NCBI GenBank assembly: GCA_900169235.1 | Contig: FWCC01000060.1 | Location: forward strand, 186,001-250,000 | DNA: 64,000 nt | Direction of reading: 5' to 3' | From: Zarea fungicola | Taxonomy: Eukaryota; Ascomycota; Sordariomycetes; Hypocreales; Cordycipitaceae | Part shown: piece after piece, positions 34,787 through 47,413 of the stretch | How positions within the stretch are numbered: position 1 is the stretch's first letter | How the letters are laid out: the number at the start of each line of letters is the position of its first letter | Notes under the pieces: model-generated | The model's database searches: none | What the model was told of the DNA's origin: nothing | The model's input: only the letters and a program-made list of their open reading frames with translations | Made by a program: the position numbers and the translations under genes

Positions 34787-36196
34787 ATGACAGCACGGTT
34801 CGGAGACCAGGTCCTTCAGGTGTTTGACGTGCCTGCCCCTGCCTACGAGTTTCTGGCCAGTGTCGTAGACAGTCGCACCGCGGCACCGCACGACTTGAAA
34901 GCTCTCTTTGGCCAAAGCTTAATTGCAGGCAGTGAGTCGTGGTATCATGAGCTTGATCATGCCTGTACCTTGGACCCCAGGCTAAGCCTACCACCACCTG
35001 CAAGCCATCCAGATCAGCTCTTGGAGGAGCCGTGGAAGGCTACCGACCAGCTGATCAAACGGGCAAAGCAGCTTGCCGAGGAAGCCTCTGTTTACTTGCT
35101 TCCAGGCTCTCTCTCTGCATCCTCGACATACAAACTTCAGAGCAGGGCAAGGACCTCCGACGCGTCAAAACGCAAGGGTGATGCTACGGCATCTCATTAC
35201 TGGTGCAAGAATGGCGAGGGTGAGAATATCTACCTTGCTGCGAAGAGATCTAGGCTTGCAATGCTGCTCTCCGGCACGGCCATCCCAAATCTGCATTTCC
35301 CAGTCAAGAGTCGGAATAGTTGCCTGCTAGCCTGTGCATACTCAGAACCGCCCAAGGGGGCAGCAGTCCCGAGCCCACACAATAATACTGCTGTATCGCC
35401 GTATTTTACGACCTCAAACTCAAAGGCGAGTTCTGACAACGCTGTCAAACGGCCGGCGCCGGGAACTGTGTCATGCATCCCGTTCCCTCCGCTAGACGCA
35501 GATTACTTCGGCATTGTCCAGGAGCGGGTCGCCCAGGAGCCCTTTTGGCTTCTGATTGTAGTGACATTTCTCATCAAGACAAACGGCCAGCTTGCTATTC
35601 CTGCTTTTTTACGAATTAAAGAGCGATTTCCGACGCCATCGCATATTGCAAACCCCGCCAATGCAACAGAAATTGTTGAGATGATTCAGCACCTGGGACT
35701 CTCCCAAAATCGGCTTCGCTTTATGCAGAAATACGCCGAGGCTTTCATGTTTAATCCTCCTAAGCCCGGGGTGCGCTATGCAGTTCGCAGGTATGACAGT
35801 CGGGACGCTGGCAGCGATGATGGAGAGCATGCAGAGCATGCAGAGGATTATCCCGTTTCGGACACGAACGACGGTTGGGAAATCGGGCACATGACACAGG
35901 GCACCTATGCGATTGACAGCTGGCGAATCTTTTGCAGAGATGTTCTCCTGAGACGAGCCCAAGACTGGAACGGAAAGGGCAGAGAGGCCGAGTTCCAGCC
36001 AGAGTGGATGAGAGTCTTGCCAACGGATAAGGAACTCCGGGCTTTTCTGCGATGGATGTGGATGCGCGAGGGCTGGGAATGGGATCCGGCTACAGGAGAG
36101 CGCTCAGTATTGAGAGAGGTAATGCGGCAGGCAGTCAATGAGAGCCGGGTCAAGTACGATGTGCATGGAGGACTACGGATTCTGATCAAAGAATGA
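34787..36196 (+). CDS. MBD4-like HhH-GPD DNA glycosylase
   Basis: An intronless gene of 469 residues. The first ~225 residues are of unknown fold and low conservation; the C-terminal ~240 match the glycosylase domain of MBD4: EPFWLLIVVTFLIKTNGQLAIPAF, then the LGLSQNRLRFMQKYAEAF helix, a YAIDSWRIFC block with the likely catalytic Asp (D377), and a final W..VLPTDKELRAFLRWMW. This enzyme type removes T or U opposite G, as arises from deaminated 5-methylcytosine or cytosine, and works in the nucleus in base excision repair. There is no methyl-CpG-binding domain in what I can see. An acidic stretch (~336-362, with EHAEHAED) lies ahead of the Asp block where MBD4 has a short helix-hairpin-helix loop. 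In a fungus with RIP or DNA methylation this would repair the deamination products, but no RIP evidence was measured here. Confidence 0.88.
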   Translation: MTARFGDQVLQVFDVPAPAYEFLASVVDSRTAAPHDLKALFGQSLIAGSESWYHELDHACTLDPRLSLPPPASHPDQLLEEPWKATDQLIKRAKQLAEEASVYLLPGSLSASSTYKLQSRARTSDASKRKGDATASHYWCKNGEGENIYLAAKRSRLAMLLSGTAIPNLHFPVKSRNSCLLACAYSEPPKGAAVPSPHNNTAVSPYFTTSNSKASSDNAVKRPAPGTVSCIPFPPLDADYFGIVQERVAQEPFWLLIVVTFLIKTNGQLAIPAFLRIKERFPTPSHIANPANATEIVEMIQHLGLSQNRLRFMQKYAEAFMFNPPKPGVRYAVRRYDSRDAGSDDGEHAEHAEDYPVSDTNDGWEIGHMTQGTYAIDSWRIFCRDVLLRRAQDWNGKGREAEFQPEWMRVLPTDKELRAFLRWMWMREGWEWDPATGERSVLREVMRQAVNESRVKYDVHGGLRILIKE

Positions 36197-37663
36197 GGGG
36201 ACGTTGGGGGAAGACGAGGAGTGATGGCAAGTCCAAGCCTTGATTGCAGGTTTACAAACTGGATGGAGAGTGGACAAATAATCGGACACCAGCCGCATAA
36301 CTATGCTTGTTTAGAAGAAGCAAAGAAGCAATGACAAGTATCGTTTTCGCGGGAGATTAACTTGAACACCTTTCGCCCCTTGATTGATTCGCCACATTGT
36401 GGAACTTTGTGTCTCGCCCCAAGAAGGGGATCTGGTTTGATTTACTCCGTATATGGCCCCAGTAGGGCAATAGCCACGAGATGAATATTAAGCATAGATG
36501 TTGGCCGTTGCTGGATGAGGTTGGTAGCATCGTTGCGAGAGGTCCTGAAAGAAGCCAGACCGAACTTGGACATCACTGGAATGGAAGGCGAGGTTCCATG
36601 CCATGCCATACAGCAAGGGTAAGCTGCAGTGAGCTTCAGTGGGGTTTGCACGCTAAGCCGGTGAGAGCAGGTGCATTGCGGGGCCGGGCCAGTGATGTGA
36701 GACAGGCCAAAACGCCCCGTGCCTGGCACCTGGCTGCGCGAGGAGGAGCTTTCAGTGGGCAGAGCCCGTGTAAACCAGTAGCAAACAGCTATCCAGGGCC
36801 ATAAAAAATGGCTTGCCATCAGTCACCTGGAGGCACAGTGGGTTATTCCTCGGCATGGCTAGACGCAACGCCAATAACACCAATAATAAGCAAGGTCATA
36901 TTTTTAGTCCACTACGGAGTAGACAGGTGCTAGTCGCACGGCAGGTACCCCATAACTGAGTTTTGGCATGGCAGTGACTTTGCAACTGCTAGTGCAGTGT
37001 CGGCACCAAAGTAACCCGTAAAAAAGGACACAGTATGTTAACCTTGGCCTACTGGTTAGAGGTCATAGCTGGCGAGACATCAAGATCCTCGAGATTCACG
37101 CCGTTCCTGTCCGGGATGCCTAGTGATTGCCTAGCTGGCTCAACCAAAATCTCTGCTGTTATATTGGCATCCTACCTGCATCATTACCTTTGTGTTGTCA
37201 ACGTTGCTTTCAGGATCAAAAGACATATTCATCTACAAATCGATCGAAGAAGGCTTCGCTTCCAAATGACGCCACGGTTATTCCATCTTTAACTACGGAG
37301 TAGCTACCATCCAAATCCTACCCCAGCCTCCCTTTTGTCAAGCCCAATCCATCGGCTTGTCCTTGTGTTCTGACGCCCGCACACTTCTCATACCCCCGCC
37401 CTTGTCCACTGCCACACCACCACCCAGCCCTAGCTCTCGTAGTGGACAGGCTGGTCTGAACAAATCTGGGTACACGCTCAACCTCCAAACTTCTGACGAG
37501 AGAGGCGCCAATTCGTCAATCCCTCCAACTCTTCCTTGCACAACCTCTTCGCCTTCCGCCCCAAAGACATAGACCAAAGAAAGGTCGCGGGGACCAGCTT
37601 CGCATCACCGCCTCACCGCATTTCACTACTTAACGAGCCTTCTTCTTCCACCACGAGCAAACC
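36197..37663. other. Spacer between glycosylase and Erv29 genes
   Basis: About 1.5 kb with no supportable gene; the final ~350 bases are the C/T-rich leader of Erv29. Three copies of TACGGAGTA (or its complement) lie at 36443, 36913 and 37294. Confidence 0.5.
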
Positions 37664-38902
<1,239 letters not shown>

Positions 38903-39823
38903 ACAGATCACGAGAGGTGGTCTTGTCAAGAATCAGTCATAATGTGTCACGGCCCCCTTCGACCGGCGCGTTCAAGAACAAGAACCCCGAGACTCGGCGT
39001 CTCCTAGAAGGGAAATTCGACGAAGTGGACAGAATTCGATTGCAACGAGAGTGCGAGGCGGGAAGGGGGAAAAGGAAATATTTACCATGATCATTACCAT
39101 GTCAACGGCGATCTCGCCGGCTATCTCACGTATAGAAAAGCTTTGTTTGGCGACTGTCGGCGTATGAATTGAGCAACTACACATACAATTTGAATTTTTT
39201 TATACAATCTATGTTTCTTTTCTGCATGTCCCGTTGTGCCTCGTGCTCGGTAATGAAGAGTTCTATGTTGTCGAATATGAGTTGCCTTCACTGGGATGGG
39301 TCCTTCCTGGTCATCAATCGCCTGCCAAGCCAAGAGAGTAGGCGCGGGAACCAGACTCTGGTACAAGCCGAGAAAAGAGAGATTTCCACCCTCAGAATGC
39401 AAATTGTATTGCCACGTTATCGAGTGGCAACGGACTGTCCGGTGACGATGTCTTTAGCTGCGTTAGCCGCCAATCGTTGTCAGTGGAGATAAATAGCGCT
39501 GGCTACCCTTTGAAACTGCTGCAGGGTACGGAGCGTGAGAGGAAGAAAACCCAACACCCAGGTACTATTCCTCAATGCCCACCACTGCTGTTGCACACCG
39601 AGCCCTCTAAGGGATTGTTTAATGGTTTGAGCTATTGATTCATAACCCGTTTTTTGTTGTCGCTGGCGTTCTAGTCTATGTCAATTGTTTAACCTGTTGC
39701 CGACCGCCACTTCGCTTACTACCTACCACATGCAATCTTGTCGGTACCACAGGATTGAGAAAGCACAGTGCGGAATCACGCCAATACTTGGGGTATTAAA
39801 CAACTAATTCAGCAAACCCTGCC
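38903..39823. other. Spacer between Erv29 and HeLo-pseudokinase genes
   Basis: Holds the Erv29 3' flank and HeLo gene promoter. No gene is seen; short open frames here are in unrelated frames. Confidence 0.5.
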
Positions 39824-41675
39824 ATGGCCGAAGCGATTGGTACCGCGTTGGCCGTGGTCGGCTTCCTTGGCCAACTCTTTGACGGGTGTGTCAAGGCATA
39901 TGGCTACTTCACCACGGCGACAAATCTCGACACCGACAGTCAGCGGCTGCTATGCAAGGTGCGCATTGAAGAGATGCGTCTGGTCGTCTGGGGCCGTGAA
40001 TGGGGGGTCGCTGAAGGTAAACTCGAGGCGCATCTGGCCAACGAGCAGAAGCAGAACCCGCAGCTGCGGATGCTGGCCACACAGATCCTCGAGGAGCTGC
40101 ACGGAACCGTGACGGACTTTCAGAAGCTGCAGAACAAGTACGGCCTGGTCGGCGCTGGTGGCCCAAGTCCTGCACGATCACCCGGACCAGAGAAGACGGC
40201 GGGTGCTGCTACTGGCCGTGAAAATGGTAACAGCAAGTCGTCTGGAAAGAAATCCCCTAATGCGAATGCCAAGTCGGATGGTTCTGCAGTAGCTGGGGAG
40301 AGGAGTTGGAGAAAGGAGTTTGCTCTGCGCACAAAATGGGTTATTCAAGGTATGGATTTGTTTTCTCCTTGTTTGCTGACAAAAGCCGCATTTGCTAACA
40401 TGATGAAGACAAAGAAAAGTTTACAGCGCTGCTTCGAGATCTCAAAGGTACAGACTTGCTCAGCCATCCATCTTAAAATGCCACATCCTTGCTAAATATG
40501 TACCAGATTTCAACGACGGTCTAGAGCGTCTGTTCCCACCGTCGCAGCTTCCATCCTTTCAACGCGCTTGGACAAACTGTTTACTTGAATCCGCCAAGCG
40601 TGACATTTCTCAGCTCTCTCTGCTCGAGAATGCCTCCTCTGGAGTCTACCCACAACTCAACACCTCGGCGAACTTGAAGAAGCTCCGGATCAACCTCGAT
40701 AGCAAACCACAATCGGCGTTCAAGCCCACCTTTGCGCTCAAAGTCCACTGGGATGCACTCGAGTTTGCCGCCGCTGGCTCATTCTCACCTTCCACACCCA
40801 GTAATGGTCGATGCCATGCCAGGCACAACCGCGAGGGCAACGTCCTCGTCGAATGGGTCGCCTACGATCAAGACGCTATTGAGGAGCGCGTGGCGCACAT
40901 GAAGCGTCTAGACGACCTGGCCCGGATGATGCACTCCGCGTCGTCGTGCCACCCGGACCTGCACAGCATCGACTGCGTCGGCTACACCGACGACAAGGCG
41001 CGTGCCCGCTACGGCCTTGTCTACAAGGCCCCCGCGCCGTCGTACTCGACGCTCCACGCGCTCATCGCCTCGCCGGACCTGAAAACGCCGGACCTGAACG
41101 ACAGGGTGCGCCTCGCCCAGACGCTCGCCATCTCGCTCTGGTCCCTGCACTCCCTCGACTGGCTGCACAAGTCACTCTGCGCGTCCAATATTCTCTTTTT
41201 CCCCGCCGGAGTCACAACCGCCGCCTCGCAGAGCGCCACGGCGACCGCCGCCCTGGTCCCGGACATATCCCGGCCCTTCCTCGCCGGGTTTGACGCCTCC
41301 CGGCCGGACCTTGACACGGCGCTCTCCGTCGTCGCGCGCAACCCGTCCATTGCCGAGCTGCATCGACACCCCGCCGCGCTGCGCGGAGGCCGGTCGTACG
41401 TCAAGGCTTTTGACGTATACTCGCTCGGCCTCGTGCTCCTCGAGATTGGCCTGTGGAAGGCGTTGCAGACGTACTACAAGGCGCACTACTCGGCAGAGCG
41501 GTGGCGGGACCGCGTCGTCCTGTCCGTCCTAGTGCCCGGTCTGGGGAGTAAAGTCGGACGGCGGTATGCCGAGGTGGTGGACATGTGCCTGCGGGCGAGC
41601 GATTTCATGACGAGCGAGGAGGCAGGCGCACTGATGGAGACGGTGGTGACCAAGTTGGAGAGTATTCGAGTATGA
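39824..41675 (+). CDS. HeLo-domain protein with a C-terminal pseudokinase
   Basis: Three exons (39824-40349, 40409-40447, 40507-41675) join in frame to about 577 residues. The N-terminus (MAEAIGTALAVVGFLGQLFDG...) is a HeLo-type domain (prion-inhibition and propagation family), a helical bundle that in other fungal proteins inserts in membranes to trigger heterokaryon-incompatibility death. A Ser/Gly-rich linker (~115-165) and helix follow. Residues ~300-577 resemble a protein kinase: LAQTLAISLWSLHSLDWLHKSLCASNILFF marks the catalytic-loop region, but HRD is replaced by HKS and the loop lacks the catalytic Asp. The DFG position reads GFDAS, so it is most likely a pseudokinase. This domain order (four-helix death domain then kinase fold) is that of MLKL. 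Role in fungal regulated cell death or non-self recognition is inferred. No NLR gene is visible beside it. Confidence 0.82.
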
Positions 41676-42682
41676 GGGCCAAAAAGAAAAGAATAAATTG
41701 AAATACAAAACACACGCAAAAGGGATTTAAGCAGCGAATCCTCTGAAAAATCATGATATAAATATATATATATTACGTATAGGAGCAACTTGCGTCAACG
41801 CTTCCCACCATAGATTATTTGCAAGTTTTTATAGAATCAACATTCAGAAGAAAAAATGTTTATTTTTTTTCTCAACAAAATACTGTGAATTTATGCAAAT
41901 GTGATACCATGATATATAAAAAACAGAAAAAGAAGCCAAACCGGGAGGAGAGGTCGTCCGCACCACCCACACGCAAAGGGGCGTACATGGTGATTTTCTT
42001 TTGCAGCAAGTGCTTGGCATATTAGCATTGCCCACTTGTTTGCGTGAGTTATCCTCTCCTCTCCCTCCTCTCCCCCCCCTGTTTGTTTGAAAAGGAAAAA
42101 AAAAAGGCCATCGCTTCACTCAAAGTTGCTGTTCCCCCAGCCTCTCTTGACATCTTTCAAAATCAACAAAAACATGAGACAAGTTTTTTTTTTGCAAAAA
42201 AAGAAGAAAAATACCCAAATGCCAGTGCTGAATAAACAATAAAACCAAAAACCAAAAACCAAAACCAAAAATAAAATAAAAAGCAACGACACACTCAGAC
42301 ACACACAACGCCACACACACAGATACGTGCGCCAAGCTAGACACGCAATGCCTTCAAAATACTTGACATGGGGTCAATCCAATATGAGATGACACTTTTC
42401 CAGATTAATGCCAATGGAGAGAGAAAAAAGGGAAGAAAAAAAGCGGCCGTTTCATGATCTTTGTGTTTGCAAAATCCTCGTTTGATCGCCCCAAAAAGCC
42501 CACTCTTCAAAAAGCCAACATGCGTAGAGAACAAAAAGACATGTAATCGCTCAAGAAAATGAAACAGGACGAATTGTTATAATACGTGAATTCGTGATCG
42601 TTAAAAGGAAAAAGGAGTACACTCCGCTTAGCGGTGAACAAGGCCGTGACACTCAGAACCTCATTCGTTTGGATCGGGTCTT
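41676..42682. other. Convergent 3' spacer, low complexity
   Basis: About 1 kb between the HeLo gene and cdc14 3' ends. It contains A- and T-rich tracts, AAACCAAAAACCAAAA repeats (~42242-42280) and a CA-rich patch (~42290-42322). No gene is seen. Confidence 0.65.
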
Positions 42683-44752
42683 CTAGGCCCCCGACACCTT
42701 GCGCGCCGTAGCCAGGGCCGTTGCCGAGGTGCCCGTGCTGATGCTGCCGACGCGGCCGCTAGTTTTGCGCACGCCAGACGATTCTTTGCTGCGGAGAGGG
42801 GATTCGGGGGCGGTGCGACGGCTGCCGCGGACTCTGGGGAGGGTCGCCGAGCCGCTCTGAGTGCGTTCCGTCTTGGGCTTGGCAGAGCCAATGTTTTCGG
42901 CGTCTTGTGACGCATCGTTATCAATCATGTAAATGGTTGATGTCGAGGTCGATGTTGTCTGGCTGACGGATCGGTATTTTTCAGTCCGGTTGGGCGACTG
43001 CGATGCTTTGCGAGAGCTGCGCATGCGCACAAGCAGCTCCTCCTCGGACTCTGTACCTGCAGACTGGCGCTTCACGGTGACAATCTCCGTCTCCTGCTGG
43101 AGACCCTGCTGCTCCTCAATCGTCGTCTGATAAGATCCTGAGCGCTGATAAGGGTGATGACGCTCTGAGCGCGTCTTTCGAGGTTGGCCGGGAGTGGGGG
43201 CGGGGAGGTAATCTTCTTGATTCTGGGCCTGGTTGGTGCGGTCGTCAACCTCGCTCAACGGCGTACGGTTCGAAGGGCTGCGGTTGGGAGGAGTTGACAG
43301 TTGACCGTTGCGGAGAGACGTCTTCTGCATAGCTCGGATGGGTGTGCTTGGCACTTGGTTCGTGGCAGCCGACATCTCACGTCGCAGTCTGCGCTCAACA
43401 CGCTCCTCAATCCACCACTCTCTGAAAGTTCCCTGGTTGAGATGCAACCAGTGCTGCTGGGGACCGACAACCATGCCAGGTCTCATGAAACGCATAAACG
43501 AAATAACTTCGTCGGCTGTGAAGCCGTGACGGTAGATGAGGTAGGCGCCAATCAAGCAGCCAGTGCGGCCGAGGCCGGCCTTGCAGTGAACCGCGATACC
43601 CTTCTTCTTAATGGTAATCATCTCGTGGGCGAGGCGGATAAACTTGCGAACAGTGGTCAACGGTGGGCAGGTGCCATCATCAAAGATCATGTCAATGTGC
43701 TGAATGCCAAGGGCTTCAAAGTATGAAGGAGAATACAGGTGCGAGTTGAGGCGCACTACCAAACCAATATTACGCTCAGAGAAATGTGTCAAAACATTCT
43801 TGAATGGCTGGGGTAGTAAGGGGTGAGCATCAACGGCGTCTAGATCTCTCGGCAGGAGGTCGAAGAGGTCAGAGCCTTCTGTAATCTTGGCAACCGGCGT
43901 GTGCTGGGGCGAGGCAAAGGCGAGGAAGTTGGGCGTGACCCAGTTGAAGTCGCCGTGCTCGACACGCTCAAATCTTTCGTACTGGTCGAGGTCAAAGTTG
44001 TCGAGGTCGATACACTTTTCTTCCTTGGCTTTCCAGACGCCGTAGACGACGTCTTGGACAGTGATGCCATAATCAGCCTGACTATAGCCGGCATCGCGGA
44101 AGGGCATCAGTGGAGGATCGACTTGCGCAATGGGGGCGAGGGCGAGGTGAGGCGGCCAGTTTTGAATCAGAACCATGTAGCACGCGAGCATGCAGGCAGC
44201 GTTAGCACGACCTGGGAATAGGAACCGAGTCAGTACAAAACAGAGCATAATCATAACACAGGCTGCCTGGGAGGATGTTGCTTACTCCGAGGGTCAGAAG
44301 CACTCCAAAACACTACAGGACGATCCTTGTTTTCTTTGGCACCAAGGATGTCGTGGAAGCGAATGGCAAAGCGGTACAGGTGACCAATGTGCAGAGGCCC
44401 AAAGTCATGGTGAAAGGCGTTGTAGAGGAGTGTGTCGTCGATGGTAAAGTAGCAAGGCGGCGACCGACAGCTCGATGAGGGCATGACACGGCCTTCGGCA
44501 GATCTTTGTGCTCGCTTTCTCGGCGATTCAGGCGGCGTAGGGAAGAGAGTCTCGGCAGTAGGCGGGTTGATGTAGGAGGCGAGGTAGAGACGGTCTAGAG
44601 TTTACGGTGGTCAGCAGAGCAGAGTCGCAGCAGCGTGCACATTTCGTCCCCAGGAGGAGAGAAAGGCAGAAGTAAGCCAACGAAGGAAACTCACCAGGGA
44701 TGTATTCAATGACCTGGCCCATGTTTTGGGAGTGGCGGGAGGAAGGAGCCAT
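42683..44752 (-). CDS. CDC14: Cdc14 dual-specificity protein phosphatase
   Basis: Three exons in coding order (44752-44695, 44594-44286, 44211-42683) join in frame to 631 residues. The catalytic P-loop is HCKAGLGRTG with nucleophile C332 and R338; the two DSP-like domains and the DFNWVTP and GMVVGPQQHWLH segments are those of Cdc14. It removes phosphates from CDK (Ser-Pro) sites at mitotic exit and septation, acting in nucleolus, spindle and septum in other fungi. The C-terminal ~200 residues are Ser/Arg-rich and disordered. The leader on this strand is long and C/T rich, and an open frame of about 300 codons overlapping it begins without ATG and is rejected. Pcc1 diverges from it. Confidence 0.95.
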
Positions 44753-46151
44753 TGCTGGTGGCTCTCAATCTGGTCCTCGGCGCAGTTCACGAGAACGAAT
44801 GTAAACCAGATGCTTGGTGTGCGATGGGAGAAGCTTGCGATACTAAGTATACTGTAGTGTCGTTTTGCGAAAAGAGAAGAGGCAAGTGTGTGTGTGTATG
44901 AGTATGTGTCGATGATGTTTGTCTTACTCGGTTTGAAGAATGGACGGTTGATGGTTGACAAAGGTAAAGAGAGAAGAAAAATTCCTTGTCCAACAAGTTT
45001 GGGAATGTTGTTATTGTTGTTTTGGGATGAGCCGGGGGGTGGTGGTGGCGGGTGTGTGGTTGGCCTGGGCAGGTGTGGCAGAAGTGTGGAGGAGGAGGAC
45101 GGAGAGACAAGGGATGCAGTCCGATAGTGGATCTTTTCCAGAGAGAAACCAAACAGTAATAAAGGCGGTGATGAAGAGACAAATGCACAACAAATGCTCT
45201 CGAAATTCTGTTGAGCTGTAGAAAATAATGCACGGGGAGAGATGAAGATGCAGCCCGGATGGAAAAGCAGAGCCGATACCTTGTCACAAAAACGACAAAA
45301 TAGGCCACAAAAAAAAGAAGAGAATAAAATACCAGAAAGGGGGAGTCCGAGGATGATGTGGGTGGTGCGTGCGTGAAAAGTGAGGAAGAGACGAGAGCGA
45401 CTTTGGCTGCGGTGGGTGAAGGACAGTGGTGTTGTTTTTATTATGGGCGAGGCTCCGGGATTTGTTATGTTTGCCCAAGAGAAGAAGAAGAAAAGGCTGG
45501 TGGGACCGTTGTTTTTTACTAGGTAGGCCGTCTTTTCTTTTTTGTCTCTCGAACCAGTCACTCAAAAGGCTCTCCCCTTGCTCGGTTGCACAACAGTAAC
45601 TACTAGGCTAGGTATGCACATCCAGATAGTTATGGGGAGGGAGGCGTTCAAAGGTTCACGCTCATCCGCTACCAGTCCTTGTCCCTGGCAGCTGACAAGA
45701 CCAGTTGTCCCAAGCCCCGATAATAATAACAAATGTCACTATTCTGGCTGCCAGCGCCTACTATTGGTGTGGGGAGCAAGCCCCCCTGGTTGAGGCTAAG
45801 CGTCGTAACCACAGCAACGACCTCGCATGAGCCACAGCGTGGCGACCACCCCCACCCCTTGCATTAGCCACATCTATGCAACAGGCCTAAAAAGAAGGAA
45901 GGATGTAGCAGCAGAAAAAAAAAGTCACCACCCCGCCTTGATGAGTCGTTTTAACCAGAGACAAAAAATCGTCAACCACGTCGTCTTGTGATCCGCATTC
46001 CATACATGGTCGTGTAGTCACAACAAAAGACCAACACAATAATAAAGACACAAGCCAAATTTCTTGTACGGGGCAACAGAAAGAGAAAAGAATTCTCGCA
46101 TCTTCCTTGCATTCTAAAAATAGTAAAAGCGTTAAGCTACCAAGTTGAAGA
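44753..46151. other. Divergent promoter region of cdc14 and Pcc1 genes
   Basis: A 1.4 kb spacer. The cdc14 side is strongly pyrimidine-rich on its coding strand with a GTGTGTGTG run (44886-44896) and GGTGGTGG repeats (~45038-45050). No gene is supported. Confidence 0.55.
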
Positions 46152-46637
46152 ATGGCGACGGTATCAGATGCAAGCTTTCCCTGCTCACTGTAAGTTCTTT
46201 GTATATTTCATTTTACCATCACAGTAATAAAGTGACATTGAATTCAACATTATTTCATGTTCTACCACCACGAAAGATTCTTTCTTTTGACAAAAAATAA
46301 TAATCATCACGCCCACATCTTGACTGACATATCCCGTCTTAGTGAGCTCAAGGTTCCCTTTCCAACTTCCCGCCTCGCCTCCACGGCGCTTCAGTCCATC
46401 CAGGTCGACCCAGAACTGTCACCGCTCGTCAGACGGCATCTCTCACTTGTGCCTCTAGATGACACCGCCAACGCCACCACCAGTGATGACGGCCCACAGG
46501 TTCTGCTGGTCGACTACCGGGCCACCACAAACAGGATGCTCCGCGTAGCCGTCAACTCCTTCATGGACAGTCTCAAGCTCGTCATCGAGGTCATGGAGCA
46601 GCTCGATGAGGATGTCTTGGCCCAGCCACCAAAGTAG
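46152..46637 (+). CDS. PCC1: EKC/KEOPS complex subunit Pcc1
   Basis: Two exons (46152-46189, 46343-46637) join in frame to 110 residues, matching Pcc1 size. The intron is 153 nt (GTAAGT...TTAG). The exon 2 start ELKVPFPTSRLASTALQSIQVDPEL and the end NRMLRVAVNSFMDSLKLVIE are those of the Pcc1/CTAG dimerisation fold. Pcc1 is the dimerising subunit of KEOPS, which makes t6A37 on ANN-decoding tRNAs and affects telomere and transcription functions in yeast. A loop (PLDDTANATTSDDGPQ) is expanded and acidic relative to short relatives. An ATG-less frame upstream that reads into exon 2 is not the start. Confidence 0.9.
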
Positions 46638-47413
46638 AATGGATCAGCAAGTAAAAACAAGGGGAAACTGGGAAAACAGCGACAACAACATTTGTACATA
46701 TATATCCAAGGCCTCTAAAATCTGTACATACACAACATATAAGAGACACAAACACTTCAAACCTCTAGCGACACCTCATATCCCTTGCAAAGTACACACA
46801 ACATAAAACATCTCAAAGGATGAATGGTTGGATTACCAAATTGATATACACTGAAAACAGTCAGGTTTATTAATGTACTGGCTCACCGAGACGATCGCCA
46901 TTCTAGAAAAAAATCAACATGTAAAGTAGCTCTAAAAAGTATACATGAAATATGGCAGGAAAATTTACTTGCATAAACAGAAAACTTCGTATAAAAACAT
47001 GATTTCAAGGCCGTAACTGTGACAGATACATAGAAGAAGAACAGACTCATTAGAAACGCTTTGACGAATACACCAAAAGGGCAAAAAAAAGTGCCAAACA
47101 GCACGAAAAACTGGAAAAGCATGGAAGAATCATCTTCCACTTTCCTGCTATACATTATCCAGAAAAATGGCCAACAAAATCATAACAAAAAGTTCCCCCC
47201 TCTTCCCTTCTCTTTCTAATTCCATTGACGTCTATATTCTTCCACGTGTATCCTGTTTGAGAAAAGAAACAGCAAAAGGGTATCCCCATCCAACACTCGC
47301 TACCATATCGTAATAAGAAAACTTGACCGTTGTTGGTCTTGTTGCATCGTTCAGTCCTTCTCATTCTCCAAAAGAGAGGCGACAAGAATAGGTGCCCGTG
47401 GCGGGCTTCAACA
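46638..47413. other. Convergent 3' spacer between Pcc1 and NUC-1 type genes
   Basis: An AT-rich spacer with 3' flanks of both genes; a CACGTG lies at ~47243. No gene is seen. Confidence 0.6.

Noticed and set aside
41676..42682. Mobile-element end suggested by A-rich and CA-rich tracts
   Set aside because: The tracts are simple sequence in a convergent 3' spacer. No target-site duplication or inverted repeats were found by eye.
44611..45561. Open frame of about 316 codons in the minus-strand leader overlapping the cdc14 start
   Set aside because: It opens with a GTG codon, has no family motif and consists of a pyrimidine-rich leader (Ser/Pro/Leu-rich by chance). The cdc14 start lies inside it in another frame.
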